From positions 4,627,059 to 4,691,058 of the forward strand of contig CM059971.1 in assembly GCA_030490835.1 (NCBI GenBank): a stretch of DNA of 64,000 nucleotides. The letters run 5' to 3'. Below the pieces are notes generated by a model. The model saw only the letters and a program-made list of their open reading frames with translations, searched no databases and was not told where the DNA came from. Origin of the DNA: Annona cherimola. Taxonomy: Eukaryota; Streptophyta; Magnoliopsida; Magnoliales; Annonaceae. Shown piece after piece: positions 35,743 to 48,879 of this stretch; within the stretch, counting starts at the first letter, position 1; each line of letters begins with the position of its first letter. Position numbers and translations under genes: made by a program.

Positions 35743-36652
35743 AAAAATAGATAGTTGCATCTCTTCCAAGCAGGTGGACAGCCTCGTTTCTTTAATTGAT
35801 GAAATTGTCATTTTCTAGCTAGCCAGTGTAGACCTACTGCCTTTTGTTTGTCAAGGGCATGTTAATGAAACGGACCACCAATAAAACAAAACAATTACAA
35901 CAACAGCCACGGCAATAATCAAATTAGAATTGTAGAAAGAAGAAACAATTATATGCAGGCAGGAAGAAAGGCACAGACAGTGTGACTACAAACTCATATG
36001 GATCGATTGAAATTCTGGGAAAGATTCGGAGGACATAATCTTGTTAGTCCCCTCCAAATTTTTTCTTTTAAAAACTTTTTATAAAGGATGAGTTTGGCTA
36101 AACTGGTCACTGAGTGAATTGCACACTTCTTATTCAATTTACATCCTGTGATCTGATCTTTTCCATAGTATGTTATGGCTCCATTATATGCAGAAATGTA
36201 TCAATTTTCTTGACCGTTGAAATGCATTCGCTGTGACATCGCTTACCCTTTTTGTCCATCTAGAGGGCATACAACGCTCGTTCATCACGTACGGAAACCA
36301 TGTTGTGGGCCATATATTATCAATCCATGCCGCTCATTCGTTCTGAAGTTGATCATACTTCTGATCCAAGTCTTCATCAGAATTTACGGTCATCCATATA
36401 TTTGATCTGAGACTTTGACTGTCTACATGCAGGTAGACAGCCTTACTAGCTTTGTTCTTGTCATTGCTAAATTTTCTTTTCTTTATAGAACACGAAGCAA
36501 ACAAAAAACAAGTACAACAACCATAGCAATTATCAAATAATCAATAAGATGAGGAGAAAGACACGGAAATGGAATAATGAAATCTGAAGACGGAAGATCC
36601 ATGCCAGCTATTCTTCTTGTTGGAATGACACGGATTTTTTGAATTTTGGCCC
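35743..36652. other. Direct repeat of ~150 bp, no gene recognised
   Basis: 35765-35940 and 36428-36545 share GCAGGTNGACAGCCT, TTGTCATT, ACAACAACAGCC or ACAACAACCATAGC, and CAATAATCAAAT or CAATTATCAAAT. On the minus strand both give a short hydrophobic stretch (LIIAVAVVVIVLFYW; LIIAMVVVLVFCLLRVL) that could be a worn transmembrane exon of a receptor gene, but no adjacent domain confirms this. Confidence 0.35.
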
Positions 36653-36660
36653 CCTTAAGT

Positions 36661-37381
36661 TAGGGGTGGGAATCCGAGTGGGCCATACCGGGTCAAGGTT
36701 TGCCCAACCCTGATCATATTTTTAAAAATTGAGTTTAACCATTTTTTTATACCGGGTCGGGAAAATGTCGATTTAACTATTCTTTTTTAAAATAGGTTCT
36801 GGGACAAACTTTGAGCTGCTATCGGACTGATTTTAGAATAGCGGGTCGGGTCAAAAATACGAGTCAAATAAGATAGTTTTAAGAATCTATATCCCTATCA
36901 AACACAAATATACATATATACTAAATTTAAATATTATATGTTTCAATATTTTACTAATTATTAAAAAACACATAATTAAGACAACAAAACGTTTGAAAAT
37001 ATAGTATAAATTTATTAAAATAAGTTAATATACAATTACACATGAAGATTATATATGTACAAATTCTTTTTATTGATTCTTATATTGCTTTATGAATAAA
37101 TTGATTTTTCTGTTATTGATAGAGTTGATTATAAAAAGAGAGAATTTGGAAAGAAAATCATAATAATATTTAAACATAGGCTTATAATTTTAATAAATTA
37201 ATATATGCAGGGCGGGTCAGACTTTTCGGGTCGGGACTTGGTCAACCTACCTCGACCTGAATTTGAGTCAAAATTCAAACTTATTCCTATATTGGGTCAA
37301 AAATATATTAGTTTTACCTAGTCAAAAATAGGTCAGGTCAAAGCCGGGTCATGGGTTGACCTGCCCCAATTCCTACCCCTG
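36661..37381. mobile_element. Non-autonomous hAT element, 721 bp
   Basis: The termini are TAGGGGTGGGAAT and, read in reverse from the right, CAGGGGTAGGAAT. An exact 8-bp duplication CCTTAAGT flanks the element (36653-36660 and 37382-37389), as expected for hAT transposition. The interior is rich in GGGTCGGGTCAA-type words on both arms. No transposase. Confidence 0.88.
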
Positions 37382-37389
37382 CCTTAAGT

Positions 37390-38884
37390 GTGCATATTTT
37401 CTTTCTAAAAATTTAGGTTTGCGTATTTGCATTTCAAATCCTATATACACTACCACTCATTTTTTCTTATTCTGTCGTTTCTTAATTTTAATTAAACTCA
37501 TCATAAAATTAAAAATTAAGCATTAAAATTCCCACACATAAAAGTTCATACTCTATTAAATGATGTTATAAAAAAACCCTCAAAAATCCCAAATAATGTA
37601 TTATCTACAATTGAAAAGACTAAAATGGCCTTTTCATAGGAGATGGATACCTTTATACTTATCCACTATACCTAAAGAAAGATGACTGCCATCAAAACTA
37701 TATTTACTCTTACTTTTTTTTATTAGTATATATTTCATCCATCTCAACATTTGTTAGAATAAAGTCATGAGATTTACACTGATAAAATTTAATTTTTATA
37801 TTATTCCTCACTAAATAATTCATCAGTGCATTTCATGTTTTTCAAATTCCTATCATAAATAATATTAAAATTTAATATCTTATTGCAAAAGAGAAACTAT
37901 AATAAAATCCTTAAAAATAAAATTTTTATTTTAAATATAGTTTGTGAAATATTCTTAAAAAAATATTATTGGATATTTTCTTAAAAATAAATAAATTAGT
38001 TCCACATCTTAAATGTTTTAAAAATCAATTTCCTAGTTGAAAATATTGCTAAAAACAAATAAAAAAATTTCACACCGTAAATATTTTAAAAATTAATTTT
38101 CTAATAGTTTCATGAAGAAAAGATGATAACAAGTAATAAGGTAGAGTTGAGTCAACTCATTTATATTTGTTATCAACTCACATTTGCTAAAGTCGACTCT
38201 ATTTTGGAGTGACTTAACATACTCATAATTTATTTTTCTTTACATGTTATCGTTTAATATAAACATATAAACTCTTTGTAATAGTTTATTTTGTTTTGAA
38301 ACCAAGTTAATTTAATCCCAATAGAAAAGTGCATGAATCATATTTACTTAAAAATATATGTATATTTATATATAAATTATACAAAGTGCTTAGATCAAGT
38401 TATATGTCTAGAACGAAATAATTTTTTAGAATCATTTATCCACATAATAATGATATTTTTTTTGGTTAGTTTAGATGTAGAAAGTACAACTTTAAAATTA
38501 TTATTTAAAACGAACATTACTTGAATCATTTCCGAAATTATTGGAGTGTTATTAAGTTACCAGCATATATAATAACGATATTTTAGAAGGCATAAATATT
38601 TAATTAAAATTTTTAAATTGATAACATTGACTATTTAATGCTAACAACTCATATAAATATTTGGTTTAAATGAAATTATATTTTGAACCAAACAAATATG
38701 ATTAAATACAATAATTGGGTTGAATTGGTGATTTAATGTTCAAGATGTCCAATAAGGTGGAATGGTGCCCTTAAATTGGAACACGTCAATGGTTTTGGTG
38801 TATGTGTAACGTCGCAACAAGAAAAAGGACCGATTGGATGGTTGATGTATAGATTTGAAGTAGGAAATTAATTTCTAGTTTTTT
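37390..38884. other. No gene recognised
   Basis: Long AT-rich stretch without recognisable coding or clear repeats. Confidence 0.4.
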
Positions 38885-39480
38885 ATTGATATTTATACAA
38901 TGTGATATATAGATTTTATTCACAGAATCGTTGAATTACAATGGTTCAGGGATCAAACCCTCTTCGCTGACTACTCTAAGCATTCTCTATAGAAATGAAA
39001 TGAGTGAATGAACAAATGAAAGGAAACACCAAAACTATTCTCTCTTCCCATCTCTCTGCCTCACTTATTTATAACTAGTACGCCCACCAACTAGCCCAAG
39101 TCCACTAATCACCAACCCTGTCATTCCACTTCCCTTAAAATCCAACTTGCCCTCGAGTTGGTGAAAATCTAATCCATCCCCTCGCTAATAGTAATAGCAT
39201 ACCACATCACAACCAAGTAATGTAGATTGGGCCTTGCAAATTATTATTCCTGGGTCCCAAACCCGTATTCCAAATCACCTCCCAAACAAGCAGCTTAGAG
39301 GAACAAAGAGTAAGTGACTACCTGCTAGATCCCACATTTGTCTTAACCAACCTTGCTGGCTTGCCACCTTGCTGCTTTGATCAAGCATATTTCCAAAAAA
39401 CGAGCAATTGACTCCTTGGTAAGCATTAGAGTAGTTCCTACTCTAGCATTTCACCCAATACCCCAAAGGGAATAAGAAAA
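38885..39480 (-). mobile_element. Possible Ty3/gypsy 3' end fragment
   Basis: On the minus strand 39135-39165 reads approximately FHQLEGKLDFKG, similar to the tail of many plant gypsy polyproteins. The LTR-like stretch downstream of it (to 38885) contains short simple motifs but no terminal TG/CA pair. Weak evidence; it could be unrelated. Confidence 0.25.
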
Positions 39481-40089
39481 GGAAATTTTGATCTATAGAG
39501 CACAGAACAGGGATTAGAAACCACATGATTAAGCGCATCTAAAATCTAGGTTGTCACATACATCTTTTGCAACAGATATGTGGAGTACTTACTTAATCTA
39601 GATATTATGTGTTAAAGAAAAACTATTTCTATATTATCATTATACCTTCTCTCGAAACTTATAAACAATACTTTAATCTTCTTAACCCATATTCTTATGA
39701 GATTAAGTCGATTAGAATTTATTAAGTTCCATGAAAGTTCATAAATTTTCTTAAGGTTATCATGTTGATTCTCATGGTCTAAGATTTTCAAGTTTGATAT
39801 CTTAATTATCATATATTCAACTTCCACATTTCAATTCCATCACCTAATATATGAGAATCATTACCAAAGTGTAGACTATCATACCAAGCAAGCATTAAAT
39901 CACAAGATATTAAATTAACATAAAATACCTTAAATAACCAAACCACAATACCCGCTACATTGGACGCATGCTATATCTTAAACCATAGATAATGAGTTTA
40001 GCCTAGCATGTTTATAATAAAAATCAAATACAAAATAATATTGTATTAAAAGTCCATTACAAATAAGAATAAATCAAAATAAAAGAAAA
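39481..40089. other. No gene recognised
   Basis: AT-rich sequence. The minus-strand open frame at 39612-39827 has no recognisable domain. Confidence 0.35.
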
Positions 40090-40990
40090 AAATGAAAGCT
40101 TATCGATTGAAAGCTCTGATGGTGTCTGGACCACCTTAACAAATAACAAGCTACCATCCTTCTTCTCCTACTAATCTTGGACCAGTAGCTCATTCCAAGT
40201 CTTAGTATGCCAATCAATAAAATCAGCTACCTTGCTATCATCCTTGATCTCGCTTGGTAATAGACCTACTTTTTTGAGCTTGAAGGGGCCTTAGTTGTCT
40301 TGAAAGAATATGATGTTTCTACCATTGCCCATCCACCATTTACATCCTTGTTTCAACAAATGCATAACCTTTGATATACTTTTTCATGTGAAAGAATTAG
40401 AGAGCGTAGCAGTGCAATATCATAAATCTCTTGTAGGAAAATATTTAGTGTTTATTTCTTTGTAAAAAAAGCGAATGTTGATTTTTGAGGAGTCTCTAAG
40501 CCTATTTGGTTAACCTAGCCATATTGAAGACTTGTAGGCATGTGAAGCCCATGCTTCCCATGTTTGTAGTTCTATACATCTTTTCCTAAGCAATCCAACT
40601 AACTTTTCACTTATTGTTTCTTCCCTCTCCCACCAAACTTGTCTCATGATAGCTTTTATTTCCTCATATAGTTTCTTTGGCAAGCAAAATAAGCTCATCG
40701 CATAGGTAGGGATGACTTATACCACCGCTTTTAATAAAATTTTCTTCTCGCCCATGATAGGAACCGCTCTTTTGAATTTGAGTTTTTGTCCAAACTCTTT
40801 TCTTAATTTATTTAAAAGTTTGGGATCGTGATTTTGCAATCCAAGTAGGGAGCCCTAGATACTTTTGAATTTTATTGTCCCTGGATCTCAACATATGCAC
40901 CATCTCATCATTAATGTTGGGCAATGTGTTATGAGCGAAGTATAGTGTTGTCTTGTGACCTTTTGACCTAAACTGAACAAGCTTCATACA
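40090..40990 (-). mobile_element. Degraded L1-type LINE fragment (RT C-terminal region)
   Basis: Minus-strand frames give IQKYLGLPTWI (near 40850), then a segment with ISHPYLCD, and MSLFCLPKKLYEEIKAIMRQ with VWWE (40510-40698). These are hallmarks of the region after the RT active site in plant L1. Further frames with stops continue to about 40090. It is fragmentary and dead. Confidence 0.75.
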
Positions 40991-41231
40991 CTCTAATCAT
41001 TTCCAAGAGTTTCAAAAATACAGCTTTAAATTAATATTTACTATCATACATTTTATTATATTGAGTTTATACATTTTTAGATGGGACGTAAAATAATATT
41101 AGAAAAATAATGGAGTTTTCATAGCAACATAAATAATGCTAAACATAATGGATTAAACAATTTGTTTATTAATTATCTAGATGAAAAAGGGACGGTTTAT
41201 ATAGAAATGGAGTTCCATAGAAGGAGTACTT

Positions 41232-41493
41232 CCTTTTTTTAATTGGTATTTTACATTATATCTCAATACATCTTATAATCAAACCCACAAACAATTCTTA
41301 CAAAATTCAAATAGAGAGACTAGAAACTTCCAAATATCAATGAGAGAGAGAGCACAAACTCTTAAGCATTAAAGAAGAGACAACAAGCTTTCAAATATTA
41401 AAGTAGAGAAAAAGCTTCCATGCCGAGTTTCGAACCTAGATTACTTGCATAAGAGGATATGTCCTCTGCCACTTGCGCTAGTTGTAGGGGCAT
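41232..41493 (-). mobile_element. tRNA-derived SINE
   Basis: On the minus strand the 5' end has a tRNA-like box A (TAGCGCAAGTGGCAGAGG, near 41475) and box B (GGTTCGAAACTC, near 41430). A ~170-bp body with TTCTCTACTTTAATATTTG and CTCTCTCTCTCATTGATATT follows, then an A-run (AATTAAAAAAAGG) at 41232-41245. This head-body-tail order fits a Pol III-type SINE. Flanking duplications were not identified. Confidence 0.65.
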
Positions 41494-42499
41494 GATTTGG
41501 ATGCTTTTTTTTATAGAATGGGAAAGAAAGTTTGAATTTAATCAAACCCTAAAATAGGGCAGCCATGAATTTTGTGGATAGGCGTAGGGCTTTTATACTA
41601 TTTATATATGGGATAATTTATAAATAATTTTGAAGCCATTCGGATTTGTAAATTGAGAGGAAAGAATGAGGGCAAGTGGGTATACATGTTACAGGTATGT
41701 GTTGTTGCTTGCAAATATTAAATTTAGTAATTTAATATTGTATGAACATGGATTTAGATGAAAGTTTGCAAATTTTGAAGCCAAAAGCTAGGCTTATATG
41801 ATGACCAAACAAGGGAGTTAAGGGTATGGATGAAATTGTGTGCGAATAATTTACTATAATTGGGGAATCATTGAATATGAATAATAATATGTGATGTTGG
41901 GATGGAATGAAGTAAAATTTTTAAGTTCCAATATTAAAATCAATCTTGGAATGAATTTATTGATAATAGCCAGCTAAATAGTTTGACGGAGTTTTGTTAA
42001 TTAAATAAATTGATTGTGTGACAACCATGAAATAGGCAATTTGGTAGATTATGTAAATAGATGTAGTTGATTTTTAAATATTAAACGTATCTATTTAATA
42101 GAATGCTAGAATGATTTATGAGTTATATGATAGAGTTTAAATGTACAAGTGGGTTGGTCATGATAGCCACAATAGGGCAATCATTTGTATGACCCTTATA
42201 TATGTGTTTCTAATCTTTTATGTTATGTTTAAATTTCTATGGTATGTGGAAATGATAAAAAAAAAAACATACAATCAAAAGTTTAAAATGCAAATAAAAA
42301 AATTTAAAATAAAATGCATATGGCTAGTGGAGGTGGCCAACTCTAAGAATCATATAGAAAAATATGGGGCTTTTTAATAAAATGCATATAGGATGGGCAG
42401 CCATGTGTATAAGAACTTTTTATCATATTAAAGTAAATTAAATAATTAATCTAGAATGATAAAGCAGACAAAATATTTAATGGAATGAAAATAAATGAA
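41494..42499. other. No gene recognised
   Basis: AT-rich sequence. GGGCAGCCATG occurs twice (near 41557 and 42397), hinting at a worn internal duplication. The plus-strand open frame 42141-42377 has no recognisable domain. Confidence 0.35.
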
Positions 42500-43988
42500 T
42501 AAATGAATAACTAAGTTTCTAGACTAGTGGGCTAAGCCCATCTAAATAGGCCTAGTGAGAGAACCCAGAAGCAAGCCTACTAGTCCTAAGCCCACAGAAA
42601 CTAAAGCTCAAAATTTAAAAATAAAGCCTAGCCTACAACTTGACCCACCAGCCTAGCTCGCTAGTCCAGCCCACCAACAGTAGCCACCGATGGCCAGCTA
42701 CTGGCGTTGGTAATCGGCCGACAATAGAAAAAATGCAAAAAATTATGAAATAAATACAGAAAATTTTGAAAAATACCCAGAAAATTAAAGTTAGTATTTG
42801 AAAGCTTGAATGAGTTTAAACTTATGATTTTCATAAGAAATAATATTATTTAAAGGTGTGATAATATAAAAATAAAATGAAAAAGTGATGAAAATTTTCA
42901 AAAAAATAAAAGTAAGTATTTAAAGAATTACATGAGTTCAAATTTATATTATCTTGAAAATAATAAGAAATAAAGTCATTGACAAAATAAAATTATGAAA
43001 AAATTTGGAAAATTCATAAAATGAAAATTTAAATAGTTATGAAAAATAAGGCATAATAATGAACATGTTGTAATAAAAATTAAGGAAAGAGATTTGAGGC
43101 TACTACAAGAAATTGAAAAAAAGAGGAGTTTTAAAGTCTACTTAAAAGTAAGTAAACTTTTACCAAAGTATGATTTTGAAAATATTATATTGAATATTAT
43201 ATATTGTTACGAAATGTGAATACTTATTAAGTTTGAAATTATTCTTTCAAGTTGTTTTATTCAAATTTGAGCGTGATTATTTCAAAATATCTTTAGTCAT
43301 GTTGAACAGTGAATTTAAGTGGTGCATTCATCATAGTGCATAAGCATGATGCATAATTGCATATTGGGTTTGTTGCTAAGCAGTAGAGTAGTGTGGTAGT
43401 ACCTGGGCAGCGACCTTAGGACTACCAAAGAACATGAATTAGTTCATAAATGTGTAGCACGGCTGCAAACAAGCACAAGCAGATGACAACGCCCACAGTG
43501 TGAATACATGATTTAGAATTGACATACCTATAAACATGTATAAAGATGTTTAATTTTTCAGTAATTATAGTTTGTTGTGCGTCAAAGACAATATAAATGT
43601 TGTGTTTATTTTTGAAAAATCAAAATGATTACAAAATAAATAAAAAAATATTTACTTATTGAGATTTTAGCTCATATAGTTTCGTTTTTAGTGGAAATAC
43701 AAGGACATAATGATAAACTAAAACCTCTATCAACATGGACAAAAGGCGAATCTAGCAGAGCGAAAGACAACGAAGTTTAGATTTTTATTGAAATTATCTT
43801 ATAATGCTTATTTATTTTGGATTATAGATACTGAATATGTTTAATAACTCTATGAGGAGTAGAATTGAGATGTACAGGTTAAATCTATATGATTTTGCAT
43901 CTTGGTATCCATTTCCATATTGGTAGATTTTATTCTCAACTTGAACATAATAGACTTTGTTCGTAACACCTTTAGGGTGGGGAGTTAC
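42500..43988 (+). mobile_element. LTR-like interspersed repeat, copy 2
   Basis: The first ~1.1 kb is an inverted homologue of 9001-10030. The plus-strand end at about 43960-43988 reads CGTAACACC, then GGGTGGGGAGTTACA, which resembles the 3' end of a Ty3/gypsy LTR. No internal domain is adjacent, so it could be a solo LTR or truncated fragment. Confidence 0.5.
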
Positions 43989-43999
43989 ATGTATAAAAC

Positions 44000-44775
44000 T
44001 AGAGATTTGATCTCGTTGAGGATAGTTCCTACCGAAGATAATATTTGCATGTCATTTTTCAAAAAATCAATAAGGAGAAGGGAGTCTGACTCCTTTATCT
44101 GCCTAAGGTTGATTTCAAAGGCCTACTTCACGCTCGACAAAAGAGCAGTGGCGTCCACTAGAATCGATTCCAGCAATCCCTCTAAACCCACCTGTGGCAA
44201 TAATGAAGAAGCCTCTAGAGTCTATGATAACAACAGCAAAATCCATGCAGTTTTTTTCGGTGTTTCTTTTGCCATCAACATTTACCTTAAATTTTCTCTC
44301 ACTTCGTTTAGCCCATCCAGCCATCAAGTGCAGTCGAGGGAGCATGATTCTATCATGGGTTTTGCCTTCCCATATCAGTCCAAGTAGGTGACACACCAAT
44401 CATTGATGTCCTTGAAGGCTGATGGTTTACCCTCCTCCTGCAATTGATTCCACATGTACTACAGACGCGAGCAAAATAGGATAAAGAGATCAATATCATC
44501 ATTTCTCTTTTCTCCAACCACACGCCAAAAGATGAATTGCACTTAACGGAGATCATCCCATGCAATTTTACTGCCGAACAGATTCATCGTCTCCACCCGA
44601 ACTTGTTGGGAATTTGTATGGTTGATAGAGCACCTTTGAAGAGGAGCCATCTAAAAACCAGCGCTTTACTTGCAAGTTTGGTATTCCAAATGGCTTTATA
44701 GGTGGAGGTGCGCATCTCCGCGAGATCCCATCTAACCCCGTAAGAAATCTGTAGCGTGAGTTTAGATTTCAATAA
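44000..44775 (-). mobile_element. Degraded L1-type LINE fragment (zf-RVT and RNase H)
   Basis: Minus-strand frames show the zinc-binding/connector region (YKAIWNTKLASKALVFRWLL, 44584-44772), then a broken stretch, then an RNase H start (RKFKVNVDGKRN, with IIDSRGF) at 44115-44399. Order and direction match the 3' part of a plant L1 ORF2. Several frameshifts separate the parts. Confidence 0.7.
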
Positions 44776-47513
44776 TGAATAAAATTTTCATGAAAATATA
44801 TTTTAAATTGAATTTTAAAAATAATCAAGCAACAAAAATATTCACATTCATTTTCAAAAGATACATATATTTGACAAAATGTAAATGATTTTTAATAGCA
44901 TGATAAATAAGTGGCCCTAAAAATAAATTTTCCAAATTTAAATTTAAGCTAAAAAATGAAATTTAAATTTTTTTGTAAAGATTATACCTACAAGGTCTAC
45001 AAAATAATTATAGAAAAATACGATAATATTTATATTTTTAAATAATTATATAATAGCTTAATTTTATGTATTCCATTATAGTGATTTGAGAAATTACGCA
45101 TTTTGTTCCATACATTTAAAGAAAAACTATATTATATCTAATTTGATGTCATCAGGTTGGGAACTTAACATCATAAACTGCTTTTGTCAGGCATTTATTT
45201 GATAATGAGATTGAGGTTATCAAGGCAGCACATCATACCCCAACAATGTAGCTTAGTAGTAAAGTATATGCGTAGCCATACATGCAATTCAACTTTATCC
45301 AACCTTCCCCGTGTGCACAAAGCTCTCTTCTCCGGTCGACAATTGTGAGTCACCCAATTCAAAGGCGTTCTGCTGATTTTTCGTGTTCTGCAAATGCCAA
45401 ATTAACCTAGTTATTTAGTAGAAATCAATGATAGAGGAGGCTTCTATCGATTTTTTCAGTAAAAACCCTTTCAACAAATTGGGCCCTAACAATTACCATA
45501 TTTCCTTTCTATGAAAAATTTGCTACTTGGGAGAAAAATACTTAAAATAAAAGGGAAAAACTAAATGGAAAGATAGAAGAACCAAATAATTTCATTCCAT
45601 TTTTCTAATAGGTTTTAATTGAGTGGTGGTTAAACTATGGGTGTGCAGCTCGCCATATGTCGGAAATGCCCTATCTAACATTGAAAATATCATCCAGATG
45701 AGATGGATAGCTAAACTGTGAAATTATCATTTCAATATCACACCACTGAGTTTGGTTAAGCTCATAAAAATTTGTCGAATGTGTCAATTAAGTAATTTTT
45801 TTTTACATTTTAAACTCCTAACGTTGCGTATATTTTTTTACACCTTGATGTCTAAGTGCTCTTTCATATTTATAGAAACTCATTGACAGTCCCTTGTTGA
45901 AAGCCCTAAACCATAAACGTCTGTAATAACTAAAAACTGCAAAAATTTTATCATTGAATTAAGTTTACTTGCGTTCAATAACTTCGCTAAATCCAGTTAA
46001 GAAGCATCAATGCTTCAAAATTTTTTTTAATCTTTTATCAATGTTCTTGATTTCACCACAAGTGCATGGATCATGACAATAGTATAGAATAGATATTGTC
46101 CTCTCAAGAATTGTGTTGAATACAAAATATAATAATTTTAGTTATTTTGGAGAATAAAAGTGGTGAATTGTAGACTAAATTTATCAACTACTTAAAGCAC
46201 ATGAAATAAAAAATAATAATGGATGAGAGATATGAGATTTTATCATTCACAACTTTTAAATTATCATGATTTATGTAATTATGGAGATACATCGTTTTGA
46301 AGAAGAATAAAACTATTTTAATTTATTATAATATATTTTAATGTACTTTCATAGCATTAAAATGCATTAAGATTTGTGATTATTCCAAAACAGTTTCTTA
46401 AAGGTTCTCGTCTACTTATAAGTCAAGATATCTAAATTTAATTTTCGATTTTCCTATGTTAAATTTCAATCTTTTGATCTCATCACCTAGAAAATAAAAC
46501 CATGCAAAGTGCAATGCGAATTCACTAAGTAATATATTAAACTGCAAAATATTAAATTAAAGCAACAATAATCATATATTTCATAAAGTCAAAATAGAGT
46601 CACAAATAATTCAAAACGGATATATCTTGTGCCTTAAAATAAACAAACTAACAAACCATAATTTCAATAATATCATTCAGATAGATCAAATCCAAACAAA
46701 CCAGTAGACTATTCTATAAAAGTATCTTAAAAAGAAAAAAGTAAAAAACTAATAAAAACTGGAAGCTTGATCTCTTGTACTTGAACTCCTCTCCCTAAGG
46801 CTTGAAAGCTCCTCCACTTCTCCACAGATGTTCTACAACAGAATTGAATGGTATTCAATGCTTACTGAGGGCTAGATTCATCCCTTATAAGTTACTAAGT
46901 ATGAGAACTTCCATAGAGTAAATAGGTTACGAAAACTTCAATTTCTGTAATAATGCCACAGTGGACATGGGCATGCTTGCTAGCAATCATAGGAAGGCAT
47001 GTTAGCAATTGTCCTATGATTCTTCAATTTCTACTTTGTGGTGTGGATGCATCCATGGCATATGATCTGCATTTTCACACACAGAGAGTGCGTGGTAGTC
47101 TGTATGCGTGATTATCCACTTGCTTATCACTCCAAACTTAATGTATTTGCTATATTTTGTACATATTTTTATATAAATACATTTAAGTCATCTAAAAATC
47201 ATACTTATGAAATTTCAATGAAAACATGAGAGAAGTTGACAAATGATGAGGACAACTGTCAACTAATAGGGAAAATTGCGTACATTTAATCATGAAATAT
47301 ACTATTAATATTGACAAAACTATAAAGCTACTTAATAGATTAACTTTAATAGAAATAAGATTCATTTATATTTATCAATGCATTTTGAAATGAATTTGAA
47401 ATCTATTAAACCCCAATCACATTAAATTTCATAAATCTTGTCAAGCCATGCCAAATTACTCATCCTAAATAATGAAAAATTTCCATACCTGAAAATTTTC
47501 GTCAATGTCCTAT
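44776..47513. other. No gene recognised
   Basis: 2.7 kb of AT-rich sequence downstream of the CNL pseudogene. A weak tRNA-like box A (TAGCTTAGTAGTAAAGTAT) occurs near 45252, but a convincing box B is missing. The plus-strand open frame at 47038-47229 has no recognisable domain. Confidence 0.4.
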
Positions 47514-48809
47514 TTACCTACTATTGTCATTTTCTAATACTGTAATAGAATGTACATGTTGGATTTTGTGCCAATCTTCTCCTCCATTCTTCACAAGCCG
47601 TTGACAAAACATGCTTGGCATCTCAATGATTAATTCCTTGAGTGTGGATATAGCCCACAGTCTTTCTGGAAGCATTCCTAGTTTGTCACAATGGTGGACT
47701 CCCAAGTGTTCAAGGGTAGGCATGGCTCCTTCCTCAACAATCCACTCCTCGAGATTGAATAAATCTACCAACTCAATGTGTTTGAGTCGAGGAAATCCTT
47801 GCTTGGGCATGATGAGTTTGCTACCTTGGTATGCATCAAATAAGAAAGCGAGAAGACGCAAATTTGTGAGCTTCCCCAAGGTGGGCATGGGGTCATCTTT
47901 CAAGCAGGATCCAGATAATACGAGCCTAGTGAGAATAGGAGGAAATTCAAGGGATATTTGAGGGTGTTCCTGCAATATCCTCACTCTGCTTAAAATTATT
48001 TCCTCAAGTCGAGAACTGTCATCGAAGGGCTTGAAAGGAGGGAGAACACTTGCCCTTGCGATTCCTTGTAGTTGCAACTTTTGTAGTTGTACCATTTGCT
48101 GGATGACTTCCATCAATGCTTCACCAAAATTTCCCAAACCCACATCCTGCAAGTCCTCAAAAATTCGCAGGTTTCTTAGTTTGGATAATTTGATCAAGTT
48201 CTTCTCTTCAATCCAATCATCAGCTGCCAACTCTAATGTATGGAGATGTTGTAGAAGCTCAAGCCGTGGACGCCCATCAAAGAAGCCGTCAAGAGCAATT
48301 AGATGCCTCAATTGACCTAAACTCCAAATTGTTTTAGGCAATCGTATAAAATCCCAACCTAGGTCAAGAGTTTGAAGATTGTAGAGCTTGTCGATGGATG
48401 AAGGAAGACTGTTTATGCCTCTAATTCGCAGATACTTAAGATGGACTAGTTCTCTAAATACATTGTCGCTGATGAGTTTGGATGCATCGTTATTCAAATG
48501 CAACACTCTAAGCCACTTTGCACGTCCTAGCGCCCGTGGCTGTAATTCTCCGTCAACAAAGCACAATAAAGAACGGACTTTAGGCCTATCAGATTGAACT
48601 AGCCACAAATAGTTGCTGCTATGATGAATGCCACGAAGGCGGGCACGGGATAATGATGAGGTAGAGACAGAGACATCCGGTGGGTTGTCATTAATTTCAA
48701 GCAAGCCAACCCTTTTAGCTTCTTTTATTGCCAAGTCACGGAGCATATCATGGACACGACAATATCTATCTACGGAATCAGGAAAACCTTCTGCACGGTA
48801 ATATATCAC
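47514..48809 (-). pseudogene. CC-NB-LRR (RPM1-like) resistance gene, LRR exon
   Basis: 431 codons remain open to a stop at 47514-47516. The exon starts at 48809 after a pyrimidine-rich tract and CAG (acceptor), giving VIYYRAEGFPDSVDRYCRVHDMLRDLAI; VHDMLRD is the MHD-type motif of the ARC2 subdomain. It continues with leucine-rich repeats such as LRVLHLNND, LVHLKYLRIRG, LYNLQTLDLG, LRHLIALDG, LRNLRIFEDL, LTNLRLLAFLF and LKHIELVDLFNLEEWIVEEGAMPTLEHL. This is the LRR portion of a cytosolic immune receptor; LRRs in this family sense pathogen effectors or guarded host proteins. The exon is undamaged, but the upstream NB-ARC is mostly missing (see 58479-58707), so it is called a pseudogene. Alternative: a functional allele exists and this assembly joins it wrongly to the GC-rich block. 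Confidence 0.85.
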
Positions 48810-48879
48810 CTGTGAAAAAGGAAAAAAAACAAACAAGTTTCATGGACAAGTTAATACAAGAAGCATTTAAGAATTAAAC

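Noticed and set aside
45240..45300. Possible tRNA gene
   Set aside because: A box A-like TAGCTTAGTAG is present, but there is no usable box B and no cloverleaf could be folded by eye. At most a worn SINE fragment.
47611..48597. Plus-strand open frames opposite the LRR exon
   Set aside because: They are shadows of the minus-strand LRR coding sequence, which has clear family motifs.
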